Source: Actinomycetota bacterium
Lineage (GTDB): Bacteria > Actinomycetota > Aquicultoria > UBA3085 > Oleimmundimicrobiaceae
DNA: 64,000 bases
Reading direction: 5' to 3'
NCBI GenBank assembly: GCA_030017835.1
Contig: JASEGU010000001.1
Span: 88,341-152,340 of the forward strand
Every line of letters begins with the position of its first letter. Positions within the stretch are counted from its first letter, which is position 1. Shown in pieces: positions 7,883 to 16,579 of the stretch. The notes under the pieces were generated by a model, which was not told the DNA's origin, ran no database searches, and saw nothing but the letters and a program-made list of their open reading frames with translations. Made by a program: the position numbers and the translations under genes.

Positions 7883-10378
7883 ATGAAAGCTGTACTCATG
7901 GCGGGGGGAGAGGGGACCCGCCTGCGCCCGCTCACCAGCAATCTGCCTAAACCGATGGTCCAAGTAGCCAACAAACCGATAATGGAGCACATCATAGAGC
8001 ATCTTGCCAAACACAAGATAACCGATATCGTGGCCACTCTCCAATATCTTCCCCAGGTCATCAAGAGCTATTTCGCCGAAGGAGAAGAGCTGGGCATAGA
8101 TTTAAGCTACGCGATAGAGGAGTTTCCCCTAGGTACGGCCGGAAGCGTAAAGAATACAGCCGCCTATCTGAACGAGACCTTCGTTGTCATCAGCGGCGAC
8201 GCTCTGACTGATATAGACTTAAATAAGGCTATCGAATTTCATAAGAAGAGGAAGGCGATGGCGACCATCACCCTAAAGAGGGTGGATAATCCCTTAGAGT
8301 TTGGCATCGTCATCACCGAAAAGGATGGACGCATCGTAAGATTTTTGGAGAAGCCATCCTGGGGCGAGGTCTTCAGCGACACCATAAATACCGGTATATA
8401 CATCTTGGAGCCCTCTATTTTCGAGCACATCCCTTCAGACTGCCCCTACGATTTTTCCAAGGAGCTCTTTCCCGATCTTCTGGCTAAAGGTTTTCCCTTA
8501 TACGGCTATGTGGCCGATGGCTACTGGTGCGACATTGGTGACATTGGTCAGTACATTCAGGCTCAACGAGATATTTTGGATGGCAAGGTCAAGGTGAATA
8601 TCCCCGGCATAAAGACCAGGTCCGGCATCTGGGTGGGTGAAGGCGCCTCAATAGATCCAAATTCCAAAATAGAGGGGCCGGCCATCATCGGTCACGACTC
8701 CAAGGTTGAGGCGGGGGCTTCGGTCGGAAAATATAGCGTGATAGGGAACAATGCCATCATCAGAGGGCATGCCAGAATCGACAGAGCACTCGTCGGGGAG
8801 AATACCTATATCGAGAACAATGTCTCATTAAGAGGCTGCATAGTCGGCAAGAACTGCGACATCAGAGGATCGGCCCGCTTGGAAGAGGGAGCGGTTCTTG
8901 GAGATGATTGTTTGGTAGGCGAGAGGGCGGTCATCAACAATAACGTAAAGGTCTATCCCTTCAAGGTAATCGACGGCGGTTCCACCGTCACAAGGAGCGT
9001 CATTTGGGAGTCGAAGGGCACCAGGACGCTCTTTGGCAAAAAGGGCGTAGCAGGGATAATAAATATCGATATCACGCCGGATATGGCCGCAAGGCTCGCC
9101 ATGGCTTACGGAAGCACGCTGGATAAGGGGTCCCAAGTTGCCGTCAGCCGCGATTCCAGCCGGCCATCGCGCATGATAAAGAGGGCGATAGTTGCGGGCC
9201 TAAGTTCGGCCGCCGTTCACTGCCGTGATCTTAGGACCGCCCCAACTCCGATAAACCGCTTCACCGTACGCTCTGGTCGTCTCGACGGCGGCATCCATAT
9301 TCAGGTTTCGCCACTCGAGCCGCAGGTGGTGGAGATAAACTTCTTTGACACCAATGGCGTTGATATATCCGAGAGTGAGCAGCGCAAGATAGAGCGCATC
9401 TACTACCGGGAGGATTTTAGGAGATCCTTCCACAATGAGGTCGGCGAGACGATCTTTCCCACCTTAACCTATGAATATTATGGTCAATCCATCTTAAAGA
9501 AGCTCGATAAGAAGCTGATAAAGAAGAGGAGACACCGGGTCGTCTTGGATTATTTCTATGGTAATGCCTCCTTGGTCTGTCCCCAACTCATCGGAAAGCT
9601 TGGTTGTGAGGTGATATCGCTCAACGCTTTCACCGATGAGGACAGGACGAGCGTCAGCGTAAGCGATTTTGAAGCCTTCATAATGCAGCTCGGCCAGACC
9701 GTAAAGAGCTTCAACGCCGACTTTGGAGCTCTCATCGACTCGACGTGCGAGAGGCTGATCGTCGTCGATGATAAAGGCAAAAGGATCGGTTACGACTATC
9801 TTCTCCTCATCTTGGTCGATCTGATGTGCCGCTTTGGTCAGAAAGGCAAGATAGCGGTGCCGGTTACTGTCTCTACGGCTGTTGAGAAGATTGCTGAAAA
9901 GTACGGCCGCACGGTCCTTAGGACTAGGCTGAACCCGACAGATCTGATGACCACGGCCCTCAAGAAGGATGTCGTCTTTGCCGGCGCTCAAGGCGGAAGG
10001 TTCATTTTTAGCAGGATGAATCCGTTCTATGATGCGATTCAGACTCTAGTCATGCTCATAGAATTCCTCTCCAAGGCAAACGAGCCGATATCTAAGATAG
10101 AAGCCGGTCTGCCCGCCTATCATCTGGCCCAGAGGGACCTATTCTGCGCTTGGGAGAATAAGGGCTTGGTTATGAGAAAGCTTTTAGAGGAGTCGGCCAA
10201 GAAAGAGGTCGATTTGACCGATGGAATTAAGATCTTTGATGAGACGGGCTGGACGCTCTTGATCCCTGATTCAGTCGAGCCGCTCTGCCGCATATTCTCG
10301 GAAGGGGCGAGCAAGAGAGATGCTGAAGTAAAGATAGATAAGTATGCCGGCATGATAGAGGAATTCTTTCCAAAATAA
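7883..10378 (+). CDS. Mannose-1-phosphate guanylyltransferase fused to a degenerate phosphomannomutase domain
   Basis: An 831-residue protein with three parts. Residues 1-235 are a nucleotidyltransferase domain starting M-K-A-V-L-M-A-G-G-E-G-T-R-L-R-P-L-T, the pyrophosphorylase signature, with P-K-P-M for sugar-phosphate binding. Residues about 245-365 are hexapeptide repeats forming a left-handed beta helix. Residues about 385-831 have the fold pattern of an alpha-D-phosphohexomutase. The mutase half looks inactive. The place expected for T-A-S-H-N-P reads I-Q-V-S-P-L (473-478), and the metal loop D-G-D-G-D-R is replaced by D-S-T-C-E-R (619-624). Fusions of this type are known in actinobacteria and Firmicutes. 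AAGGAGG precedes the ATG by four bases. The intact mutase gene follows 10 bases downstream, so the two probably supply GDP-mannose or a related sugar nucleotide for envelope glycans. Confidence 0.85.
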   Translation: MKAVLMAGGEGTRLRPLTSNLPKPMVQVANKPIMEHIIEHLAKHKITDIVATLQYLPQVIKSYFAEGEELGIDLSYAIEEFPLGTAGSVKNTAAYLNETFVVISGDALTDIDLNKAIEFHKKRKAMATITLKRVDNPLEFGIVITEKDGRIVRFLEKPSWGEVFSDTINTGIYILEPSIFEHIPSDCPYDFSKELFPDLLAKGFPLYGYVADGYWCDIGDIGQYIQAQRDILDGKVKVNIPGIKTRSGIWVGEGASIDPNSKIEGPAIIGHDSKVEAGASVGKYSVIGNNAIIRGHARIDRALVGENTYIENNVSLRGCIVGKNCDIRGSARLEEGAVLGDDCLVGERAVINNNVKVYPFKVIDGGSTVTRSVIWESKGTRTLFGKKGVAGIINIDITPDMAARLAMAYGSTLDKGSQVAVSRDSSRPSRMIKRAIVAGLSSAAVHCRDLRTAPTPINRFTVRSGRLDGGIHIQVSPLEPQVVEINFFDTNGVDISESEQRKIERIYYREDFRRSFHNEVGETIFPTLTYEYYGQSILKKLDKKLIKKRRHRVVLDYFYGNASLVCPQLIGKLGCEVISLNAFTDEDRTSVSVSDFEAFIMQLGQTVKSFNADFGALIDSTCERLIVVDDKGKRIGYDYLLLILVDLMCRFGQKGKIAVPVTVSTAVEKIAEKYGRTVLRTRLNPTDLMTTALKKDVVFAGAQGGRFIFSRMNPFYDAIQTLVMLIEFLSKANEPISKIEAGLPAYHLAQRDLFCAWENKGLVMRKLLEESAKKEVDLTDGIKIFDETGWTLLIPDSVEPLCRIFSEGASKRDAEVKIDKYAGMIEEFFPK

Positions 10379-10388
10379 GGGGAGATTA

Positions 10389-11804
10389 GTGAGTAAAACC
10401 ATTAAGTTTGGCACAGACGGTTGGAGAGCCGTCATGTGCGATGAGTTCACCTTCGAAAACGTGAGGCTAGTCGTTTGGGCCATTGCCAATTACTTGAAGG
10501 GCGAGGGCCGAGGCGAAAGGGGCATCGTTATCGGTTACGACAGGCGCTTTCTCTCCGAGGAATTCGCCTCGGTGGCTGCATCCGTCCTCATGGGTAACTC
10601 GATACCCGTCAAGGTTATGGGCGAGCCCGCTCCGACGCCCATGGTGGCCCATGCAATAACACTCCTTAAGGCAGATGGAGCCCTGATGTTTACGGCAAGT
10701 CACAACCCGGCCAAATATAACGGGATAAAGTTCATTCCCGATTATGCCGGTCCGGCCAGCCCAGAAATTACTAAATCCATCGAGGAAGAGCTGGACAAGG
10801 TCGCCTTGAGCGGGGAGGTCTTTCTAAAAGAAGAGAAGGGGCCAGAGCTCTATTCGACCATCGATACGACCACCCAATACATCGAACACATAGCCGGTCT
10901 CATCGATCTTAAGACCATCAAGAAGAGCGGACTGAGATTGGCCTTCGATCCCATGTTCGGAGCCGGAGCAGGTCCAATGAAGCGCCTCCTTGAGATGACT
11001 GGCTCAAAGCTCACCTCAATCCACGAAGAGAGAGATCCCCTATTCGGCTTAAGGCTTCCCGAACCATCAGCTGAAAACCTTCAAGAACTGATATCTCTGG
11101 TTAAGGATAACGGCCTGGATGTGGGACTGGCTTTAGACGGCGACGGCGACCGCTATGGGATAATCGCCGATGATGCCTCATTCATCTCAGCAAACCAGGT
11201 TCTATCCATCTTAACCCTTCACCTTCTTCGTTATCGCCACATGAGGGGGCGGATAGTCAGGACCGTTGCGACCACCCACCTTATTGATGAGATGGCCAAG
11301 AGAGAGGGGGCAGAGGTCACAGAGACCCCGGTCGGTTTCAAATATATCGCCGCCGAGATGCTTAAAGGCGATGTGCTCATCGGCGGCGAGGAGAGTGGGG
11401 GCTTAAGCATTCAAGGCCACATCCCCGAAAAGGACGGCCTTCTGGCTTGCCTCTTGATTCTCGAGCTCTTGGCAAAGAGGGGTAAGCCGCTCTCCAAGAT
11501 CATAGAAGAGGTCCACGATGAATTTGGAGTCTTCAATAATGCTCGGCTCGATCTTTGTATGGACAGGGGCGAGATCCACTCCATACTCGAAGAGCTCAAA
11601 TCGAGTCCGACAAAGGAATTTGCGGGCCAAAAAGTAGAAAAAGTCATACTCTTGGACGGCATAAAACTCATCATGGAAGATGGGTCTTGGGTTCTCCTTA
11701 GGGCGTCCGGGACTGAGCCACTGGTTAGAATCTATATTGAAAGCAGGTTTATAGATTCGTATAATAAGTTAAGAGGCGCAGCTGCTAAGATATTCAAAGC
11801 CTGA
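10389..11804 (+). CDS. Phosphoglucomutase/phosphomannomutase
   Basis: A cytoplasmic alpha-D-phosphohexomutase that interconverts hexose 6- and 1-phosphates through a phosphoserine intermediate. All four family motifs are present: F-G-T-D-G-W-R near the N-terminus, T-A-S-H-N-P with the catalytic Ser, L-D-G-D-G-D-R for Mg2+, and G-E-E-S-G-G with R-A-S-G-T-E-P for sugar and phosphate binding. At 471 residues it is of normal length. Start GTG 10389 has AAGGGGAG just upstream. Glucose versus mannose specificity cannot be read from sequence. Placement directly after the guanylyltransferase fusion favours mannose-1-phosphate supply. Confidence 0.92.
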   Translation: MSKTIKFGTDGWRAVMCDEFTFENVRLVVWAIANYLKGEGRGERGIVIGYDRRFLSEEFASVAASVLMGNSIPVKVMGEPAPTPMVAHAITLLKADGALMFTASHNPAKYNGIKFIPDYAGPASPEITKSIEEELDKVALSGEVFLKEEKGPELYSTIDTTTQYIEHIAGLIDLKTIKKSGLRLAFDPMFGAGAGPMKRLLEMTGSKLTSIHEERDPLFGLRLPEPSAENLQELISLVKDNGLDVGLALDGDGDRYGIIADDASFISANQVLSILTLHLLRYRHMRGRIVRTVATTHLIDEMAKREGAEVTETPVGFKYIAAEMLKGDVLIGGEESGGLSIQGHIPEKDGLLACLLILELLAKRGKPLSKIIEEVHDEFGVFNNARLDLCMDRGEIHSILEELKSSPTKEFAGQKVEKVILLDGIKLIMEDGSWVLLRASGTEPLVRIYIESRFIDSYNKLRGAAAKIFKA

Positions 11805-11817
11805 TGCGGTTTAAAAT

Positions 11818-11846
11818 TTGCTAAATATCTTTTCTTGCGCTAATAT
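11818..11846 (+). promoter_or_regulatory. Possible promoter for the DUF881 operon
   Basis: TTGCTA (11818-11823), 17 bases, TAATAT (11841-11846). Each element matches consensus at 4 of 6 positions, so support is moderate. It sits in the only AT-rich gap between the mutase and the DUF881 gene. Confidence 0.35.
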
Positions 11847-11864
11847 TTTTTAAAAAAGTGGTCT

Positions 11865-12611
11865 TTGGAATTGAAAATAAACATAAGAGAAGAAAAAGCG
11901 AAACTCTCATTAATAGTAGGCTTCTTTCTACTAGGCCTTCTCATCTCGACCTCCTTCTATTCCCAAGAAGCTTTCAAAAGAGGCCTTCCCGATTATCGTA
12001 AGCAGACTCTATTGGACTCCATAAAGGAGCTGGAAAAGGAGAAAGAGGTCTTCAAGGCCAATATTATAAATCTCAGAGATAAGGTAGAGACCTATGAGAG
12101 AGAGGCTGCGGCCACAGGGGGAAGTCTGGCCACTTTCAGCAAGGAGAGCGAAGACCTAAAGGAGGCGGCCGGTCTGACCCTTGTGAGCGGCAGTGGTCTT
12201 GAAATAACTCTGGCCGATAGCCCGAGTTTTCCCGAGTATGAGAATCCCAATAATTACATCATCCATGATTATGACCTTAGGACAGCAGTTAACGCTCTTT
12301 TGAAGGGGAATCCCAAAGGAATTGCCATCAATGACGAGAGATTGGTCGCCACAAGTTCCATCCGCTGCGCCGGCAGTACCATAATGGTAAACTCCACTCG
12401 AATCTCCACTCCCTACACCATCTTTGCGGTAGGCGACCCACAAAGGCTCAAGGAATCACTTGAGCTAGATCTCGCTTTCAGCCAGCTATCAAAGGACTAT
12501 GCAGAGTCATTCGGACTCTTGGTTAATGTAAAGAGGCGGGCTAAGATCACCTTGCCCGCCTATAAAGGCCGCCTTTTATTGGAACATGCCAAAACGAAGG
12601 GTGAGAGCTGA
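11865..12611 (+). CDS. DUF881 family protein (first copy)
   Basis: A 248-residue membrane-anchored protein with one N-terminal membrane segment (about 13-32), a coiled coil (about 45-100) and a C-terminal DUF881 domain. The DUF881 domain shows G-L-T-L-V-S-G-S-G-L-E-I-T-L-x-D, H-D-Y-D-L-R-T-A-V-N-A-L, A-I-N-D-E-R-L-V-A-T-S-S-I-R-C and I-S-T-P-Y-T-I-F-A-V-G-D-P. No biochemical function is established for the family. In actinobacteria it is found in the DUF881-sbp-DUF881 cassette near envelope and division genes. The TTG start at 11865 has no good Shine-Dalgarno, and TTG 11871 is an alternative. The stop overlaps the next start (TGATG). Confidence 0.88.
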   Translation: MELKINIREEKAKLSLIVGFFLLGLLISTSFYSQEAFKRGLPDYRKQTLLDSIKELEKEKEVFKANIINLRDKVETYEREAAATGGSLATFSKESEDLKEAAGLTLVSGSGLEITLADSPSFPEYENPNNYIIHDYDLRTAVNALLKGNPKGIAINDERLVATSSIRCAGSTIMVNSTRISTPYTIFAVGDPQRLKESLELDLAFSQLSKDYAESFGLLVNVKRRAKITLPAYKGRLLLEHAKTKGES

Positions 12612-12946
12612 TGCTGCCATTTTTCGGTCTTTTAGTCGGTATATTTTTGGGTCTTACTCTAAAGATCGCGGTCCCGGCCGCCTACATAAAGTATCTTGGG
12701 GTGGCCACTTTGGCGGCTCTAGACAGCGCATTTGGCGGTATAAAAGCTAGTCTCCACAATGAGTTCAACGACAAATTGTTCATATCCGGCTTTTTTACAA
12801 ATACGATCCTTGCTGCCTTCATCGTCTATTTGGGCGATCGGATGGGGATCGAGCCCCTCTACTACGCGGCCATAGTCGCCTTTGGGGTGCGCCTGTTTCA
12901 GAACCTTGCGGTCATCAGACGCAAAATCTTTAAGAATTGGGAGTGA
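12611..12946 (+). CDS. sbp: Small basic protein (DUF1290/Sbp)
   Basis: A 111-residue membrane protein with about three hydrophobic segments (residues 1-20, 25-45 and 55-75) and a basic C-terminus (R-R-K-I-F-K-N). The pattern G-x-x-x-G-x-x-L, Y-I-K-Y-L-G-V-A-T-L-A-A-L-D-S-x-F-G-G and A-x-x-V-Y-L-G-D-R-x-G-I-x-P-L-Y is that of the Sbp family, found in Bacillus near ftsZ and in actinobacteria between two DUF881 genes, exactly as here. Function is unknown, with a suspected link to division or envelope. Confidence 0.93.
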   Translation: MLPFFGLLVGIFLGLTLKIAVPAAYIKYLGVATLAALDSAFGGIKASLHNEFNDKLFISGFFTNTILAAFIVYLGDRMGIEPLYYAAIVAFGVRLFQNLAVIRRKIFKNWE

Positions 12947-12948
12947 AG

Positions 12949-13641
12949 ATGAGGGGCATCTTCAAGTTAAGCGGTCCCAAGGATCTAATCCAATTCAGAA
13001 GGATGACGGTCATTGCAACCATAGTCGCGCTGATAACCGGCTTCTTGCTGGCAACGCAGCTAAGAGTGCAGCAGAATGTGGCCGAAAATCTCTCGTCGGA
13101 GTCGAAGCAGAATCTTGGTGAGATCATACGCGATCTTGATTTTGAGGTCAGAGCCCTCGCCAAAGAGGAGAGAGATCTTGAGCTAAGGCTTCTCAAGTAC
13201 GAAGACTCCAGGGCGGACAATAACGTGATACTTGAAGAAGCCGCAGCCAATCTTAAGAGCTTGAAGAAATTTGTCGGCTCAGTGGATGTTTATGGGAGCG
13301 GCATTGAGATTGACATCGAGGATAAACTTTCCGTTCTCAACTCCTATGATCTTGCCGAGCTGGTGAACGAGATCAAATCGGGCAGTTCTGAGGCGATTGC
13401 CATAAACGATATCAGAATAGTCGCCAGCACGGCTTTTGCCGATGATTTGGATGGAGGAATATTGATAGGCGGCAAGATGACTTCGGCCCCATTTCATGTT
13501 GAAGCAATCGGCGACCAGGAGACCCTGCTCCAGGTTGTTGGAATGCTCGGGGGAATAAAGTATACTTTCAATTCATATGAGGGAGTAACTTTTGAGGCCC
13601 ACAAGCGGGCCGAGATTGCCATCCCCTCAATAAAAGGATAA
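12949..13641 (+). CDS. DUF881 family protein (second copy)
   Basis: A paralogue of the protein at 11865-12611 with the same plan: N-terminal membrane segment (about 18-38), coiled coil (about 45-105), DUF881 domain (about 105-230) with D-V-Y-G-S-G-I-E-I-D-I-E, Y-D-L-A-E-L-V-N-E-I, A-I-N-D-I-R-I-V-A-S-T and S-A-P-F-H-V-E-A-I-G-D. I choose ATG 12949 as start because GGGAG lies five bases upstream. In-frame TTG 12937 and GTG 12943 would overlap the sbp gene. The product is 230 residues. The pair may form a hetero-oligomer with Sbp; this is inference from conserved gene order. Confidence 0.9.
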   Translation: MRGIFKLSGPKDLIQFRRMTVIATIVALITGFLLATQLRVQQNVAENLSSESKQNLGEIIRDLDFEVRALAKEERDLELRLLKYEDSRADNNVILEEAAANLKSLKKFVGSVDVYGSGIEIDIEDKLSVLNSYDLAELVNEIKSGSSEAIAINDIRIVASTAFADDLDGGILIGGKMTSAPFHVEAIGDQETLLQVVGMLGGIKYTFNSYEGVTFEAHKRAEIAIPSIKG

Positions 13642-13666
13642 TTGAAAGGAAGAGCTGTAGCCTTAG

Positions 13667-15478
13667 ATGGAGATAAGAAATTTTTTTAAGACCGAAGGAA
13701 AGGCAACAATCTATGCGGCTCTGGTCTGTGCGCTTCTAATCACCCTGCCGATAGCAGCGGATGCCGCCGCCACAAACGGAAAGATTCGTCACGGAGTCAA
13801 AATAGGCGGCATCTCCGTTGGGCTGCTTGATGAAGAAGAGGCTAGGCAAAAGATAGAGGGGAGCCTAGAGAGCCTCCAGAAAAAACCGATCATCATCAAG
13901 GGAGAGAAAGGGGTCTGGCAGGTGACGCCAGATGAGATCGAGGCCATGCCTGATCTCGATGAGTCCATAGAGGAGGCCCTGGCATATGGACGAAAGGGCG
14001 GCCTCATAGCGGTCATAAAGGATCGCTTTTTAGCTTGGGTCAGACCTTATAACGTTGCTTTGAAACCATCTTATGATGAGGACAGGCTGAATGCCTTCAT
14101 CAACTCGATAGAAAATGAGGTAAATATAGAACCGGTAAATGCTACGATCACCCTGGACGGTTCCGATATCGATATCTCCAAAAGTGCGCTCGGCATAGTC
14201 GTCGATGAGAATAGATTTAAAACAATGCTTTTAGACATGGTCTACCTGAGCGGTAAAAGAGAGATGCTCCTTCCCAAGATCGATTCAAAACCCTTCGTGA
14301 CCGAGGCCGAACTTTTTACGGTTAAAGAAGACTTTCTTAGGATATTAAAGGACCCCCTCACCTTGAGATTTGAGGATCAGAAACTCACCTTAAGGGGCGA
14401 TTCGCTTAAGGACGTCCTGATATTTAAGGAGTTTGTCGACGAGGCCAAGGGTAAGGGCGGATATTCGATCAAGCTTGGAGTGGACGAGGATAAGCTCCGC
14501 GATATTCTCGATGCGAAGTTCGTTTATGAGGGCGAAAAACCGAAGGATGCCACCTTTCAGATCGACGGCACGAAAGTTACCGTCATGCCGGGATCCATGG
14601 GCATTGGAATAGACTATCTGGCCTGCATCGGTGATATCGAGGAGTCTTTTAGGGGTCTGCCCCCAAGAGAGATCATGCTCGAAATAGGTGAGATTGAGCC
14701 CAAGCTTACAAGCGGGGAAGCTAAAAAGATGGCCATCGAAGAGATGGTGTCAAAATTCACCACCAATTACCCGGCAAATAACCCACCCAGAATAAGCAAT
14801 ATCCATCTGTTGGCTGATGCCCTGGATGGCACCATTGTCGCTCCTGGCGAGGTATTCTCCTTCAATGAAACCATTGGCCCAAGGACGGCTGCCAAGGGCT
14901 ACAAAGAAGCTCCGACGATTGTCGGCGGCAAACTGGTCCCCACAATCGGTGGCGGGGTATGTCAGGTTGGAACGACCATCTGTAACACGGCATTTTTTGC
15001 CGGCTATCCGATTGTGGAACGAATAAACCATAGCTTTTATATAAGCAAGTATCCGATTGGAAGGGATGCCACGGTATCCTACGGAGACAAGGATTTTAAG
15101 TTCAAGAACGACACCGAAGCCCACGTGCTCATAAAGACATCCTACACAGCGACTTCGATAACGGTCGCCTTCTTCAGCACCGATTATGATACCCAGGTCT
15201 CCTATACCACTACGCCCAGGAGCAATCCCAGAACATATGGCGAAGATGTAACCGAGGACCCGAACTTGCCCGCGGGTCAGAGGGTAGTTGAGGAGGCTGG
15301 AATAAGCGGCTTTGACGTGACTGTCTACAGGACTGTCATGAGGGGTGGCAAGACAATCTTAGAGGATAAGTTCTTTAGCCGCTATAGTCCCAAGAATGCT
15401 GTAGTGAGGGTGGGCACCAAGGGGGTCACTCCAGATACTTCCGCTCAACAGACAGTCGATCCGGCGGAAAATCTTTAA
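13667..15478 (+). CDS. VanW family protein with peptidoglycan-binding repeats
   Basis: A 603-residue exported protein. A signal or anchor segment lies at about 13-33. It is followed by two copies of the putative peptidoglycan-binding domain seen before VanW domains (first starting H-G-V-K-I-G-G-I-S-V-G-L). A VanW domain lies at about 370-500 (G-T-I-V-A-P-G-E-V-F-S-F-N-E-T-I-G-P-R, P-T-I-G-G-G-V-C-Q-V-G-T-T-I, V-E-R-I-N-H-S). A C-terminal G5-like stretch follows (V-T-E-D-P-x-L-P-A-G, V-Y-R-T-V). VanW proteins accompany some glycopeptide-resistance clusters, but most, including actinobacterial ones next to DUF881 genes, are general envelope proteins of unknown biochemical role. A GAAAGGAAG sequence is about 15 bases before the ATG. 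Confidence 0.9.
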   Translation: MEIRNFFKTEGKATIYAALVCALLITLPIAADAAATNGKIRHGVKIGGISVGLLDEEEARQKIEGSLESLQKKPIIIKGEKGVWQVTPDEIEAMPDLDESIEEALAYGRKGGLIAVIKDRFLAWVRPYNVALKPSYDEDRLNAFINSIENEVNIEPVNATITLDGSDIDISKSALGIVVDENRFKTMLLDMVYLSGKREMLLPKIDSKPFVTEAELFTVKEDFLRILKDPLTLRFEDQKLTLRGDSLKDVLIFKEFVDEAKGKGGYSIKLGVDEDKLRDILDAKFVYEGEKPKDATFQIDGTKVTVMPGSMGIGIDYLACIGDIEESFRGLPPREIMLEIGEIEPKLTSGEAKKMAIEEMVSKFTTNYPANNPPRISNIHLLADALDGTIVAPGEVFSFNETIGPRTAAKGYKEAPTIVGGKLVPTIGGGVCQVGTTICNTAFFAGYPIVERINHSFYISKYPIGRDATVSYGDKDFKFKNDTEAHVLIKTSYTATSITVAFFSTDYDTQVSYTTTPRSNPRTYGEDVTEDPNLPAGQRVVEEAGISGFDVTVYRTVMRGGKTILEDKFFSRYSPKNAVVRVGTKGVTPDTSAQQTVDPAENL

Positions 15479-15491
15479 AGGGGGATGGTTT

Positions 15492-16077
15492 ATGATTTGG
15501 AACCCAGACTTAGAATGTATGCCAAGAGAAGAAATCAAATCCATCCAACTGGATAGGTTAAAAGTGACTTTAAAGAGAGTAGATTCAAGTGTTGAATTTT
15601 ACAGAAATTCCTTCAAGGATAGCGGCGTAAACATCGATGATGTTAAGAGCTTAAGCAATCTCTCAAGCCTCCCCTTTACCACAAAAGATGACTTAAGAAG
15701 AGACTATCCCTTCAGGCTATTTGCGGCCCCGATGCGAGATATCGTAAGAATACATTCATCATCGGGCACGACCGGACAGGCCACAGTGGTCGGATATACC
15801 AATAGAGAGCGTCCTAATGGATATCGAGGGGACTGAGCCGCATTACCAGATACTCATAAAACGCGAGAACAACCTAGATATCATCGTCGCTTAAGTCGAG
15901 GTTTCAGACGAACTATTCTCCGATGAGGTCAAACAACTCGAAGCCTTAGAGAGGCGGACACAAGAGGCAATGGAGAGCGCTCTAAGCGTCTCAGTCATCG
16001 TCAAGCTGGTTGAGCCAAAGACCATCGAGCGGAGCGAGGGCAAGGCCAAAAGGGTAGTCGACCTAGGAAAGATTTGA
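15492..16077 (+). pseudogene. paaK: Phenylacetate-CoA ligase pseudogene (internal deletion plus stop)
   Basis: The first about 104 codons encode a good N-terminus of a phenylacetate-CoA ligase-type AMP-forming enzyme, including the nucleotide loop S-S-S-G-T-T-G-Q-A-T-V-V-G-Y-T. At about 15800-15804 the sequence jumps to the C-terminal end of the same family in another frame (I-E-S-V-L, then E-G-T-E-P-H-Y-Q-I-L-I). It continues to V-E-P-K-T-I-E-R-S-E-G-K-A-K-R-V-V-D-L at 16077. Roughly the central 230-250 codons of a normal 430-residue enzyme are missing. The joined frame stops at TGA 15834, and the C-terminal remnant has a further in-frame TAA at 15892. Shine-Dalgarno AAAGGGGG remains. The downstream ACT-domain gene, the usual partner of paaK, is intact. 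An assembly error is the main alternative. Confidence 0.85.
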
Positions 16078-16097
16078 TCGATAAAAGGGGGTCAGAA

Positions 16098-16529
16098 ATG
16101 AAGGCTAAACAGATTTCGGTCTTCTTGGAGAACAAGTGGGGGCGTCTGGCTGAGGCGACAAAGATATTGGGTGAAAGCGGCATAAACATAAGGGCTCTCT
16201 CAGTTGCGGATACCGCGGATTATGGGGTCTTAAGGATGATAGTCAATGAACCAGATAGGGCTCATGACGTCCTAAAATCGAAGGGGTTTACCGTTACTGA
16301 GACCGACGTAATAGCGATCGAGGTTTCGGATGAACCGGGTGGCCTTGCAAGGGTTCTTGAGGTCTTGAAGGTCGGCAATATCAATGTGGAATATATTTAT
16401 TGTTTTCTCGAGAAGAAGTCCGAGTCAGCAATCTTGATACTCAGAGTTGAGGACGCCGAAAAGGCAGCTAAGTTCCTGAAAGAGGCGGCCGTCTCGCTGA
16501 TCAAACCCGAAGACCTATACAATATGTAA
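16098..16529 (+). CDS. Tandem ACT-domain protein
   Basis: A 143-residue protein made of two ACT domains (about 1-68 and 72-140). Each begins with a beta strand followed by a G-R-L-A / G-G-L-A ligand-turn (E-N-K-W-G-R-L-A-E-A-T, D-E-P-G-G-L-A-R-V-L). ACT domains bind amino acids. This two-domain type is commonly encoded next to paaK in anaerobic bacteria and archaea and is thought to sense aromatic amino acids. The start is ATG 16098 with AAAAGGGGGT six bases upstream; an in-frame TTG at 16074 would run into the pseudogene. With paaK broken, its present role is unclear. Confidence 0.88.
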   Translation: MKAKQISVFLENKWGRLAEATKILGESGINIRALSVADTADYGVLRMIVNEPDRAHDVLKSKGFTVTETDVIAIEVSDEPGGLARVLEVLKVGNINVEYIYCFLEKKSESAILILRVEDAEKAAKFLKEAAVSLIKPEDLYNM

Positions 16530-16579
16530 GGTTGTTTTATCATTTCCACAAATAAGTTTATGAAGGTTAATTCCCGCTT

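Noticed and set aside
9494-9991. 165-codon minus-strand frame opposite the guanylyltransferase fusion
   Set aside because: It mirrors a conserved coding region on the + strand and matches no family.
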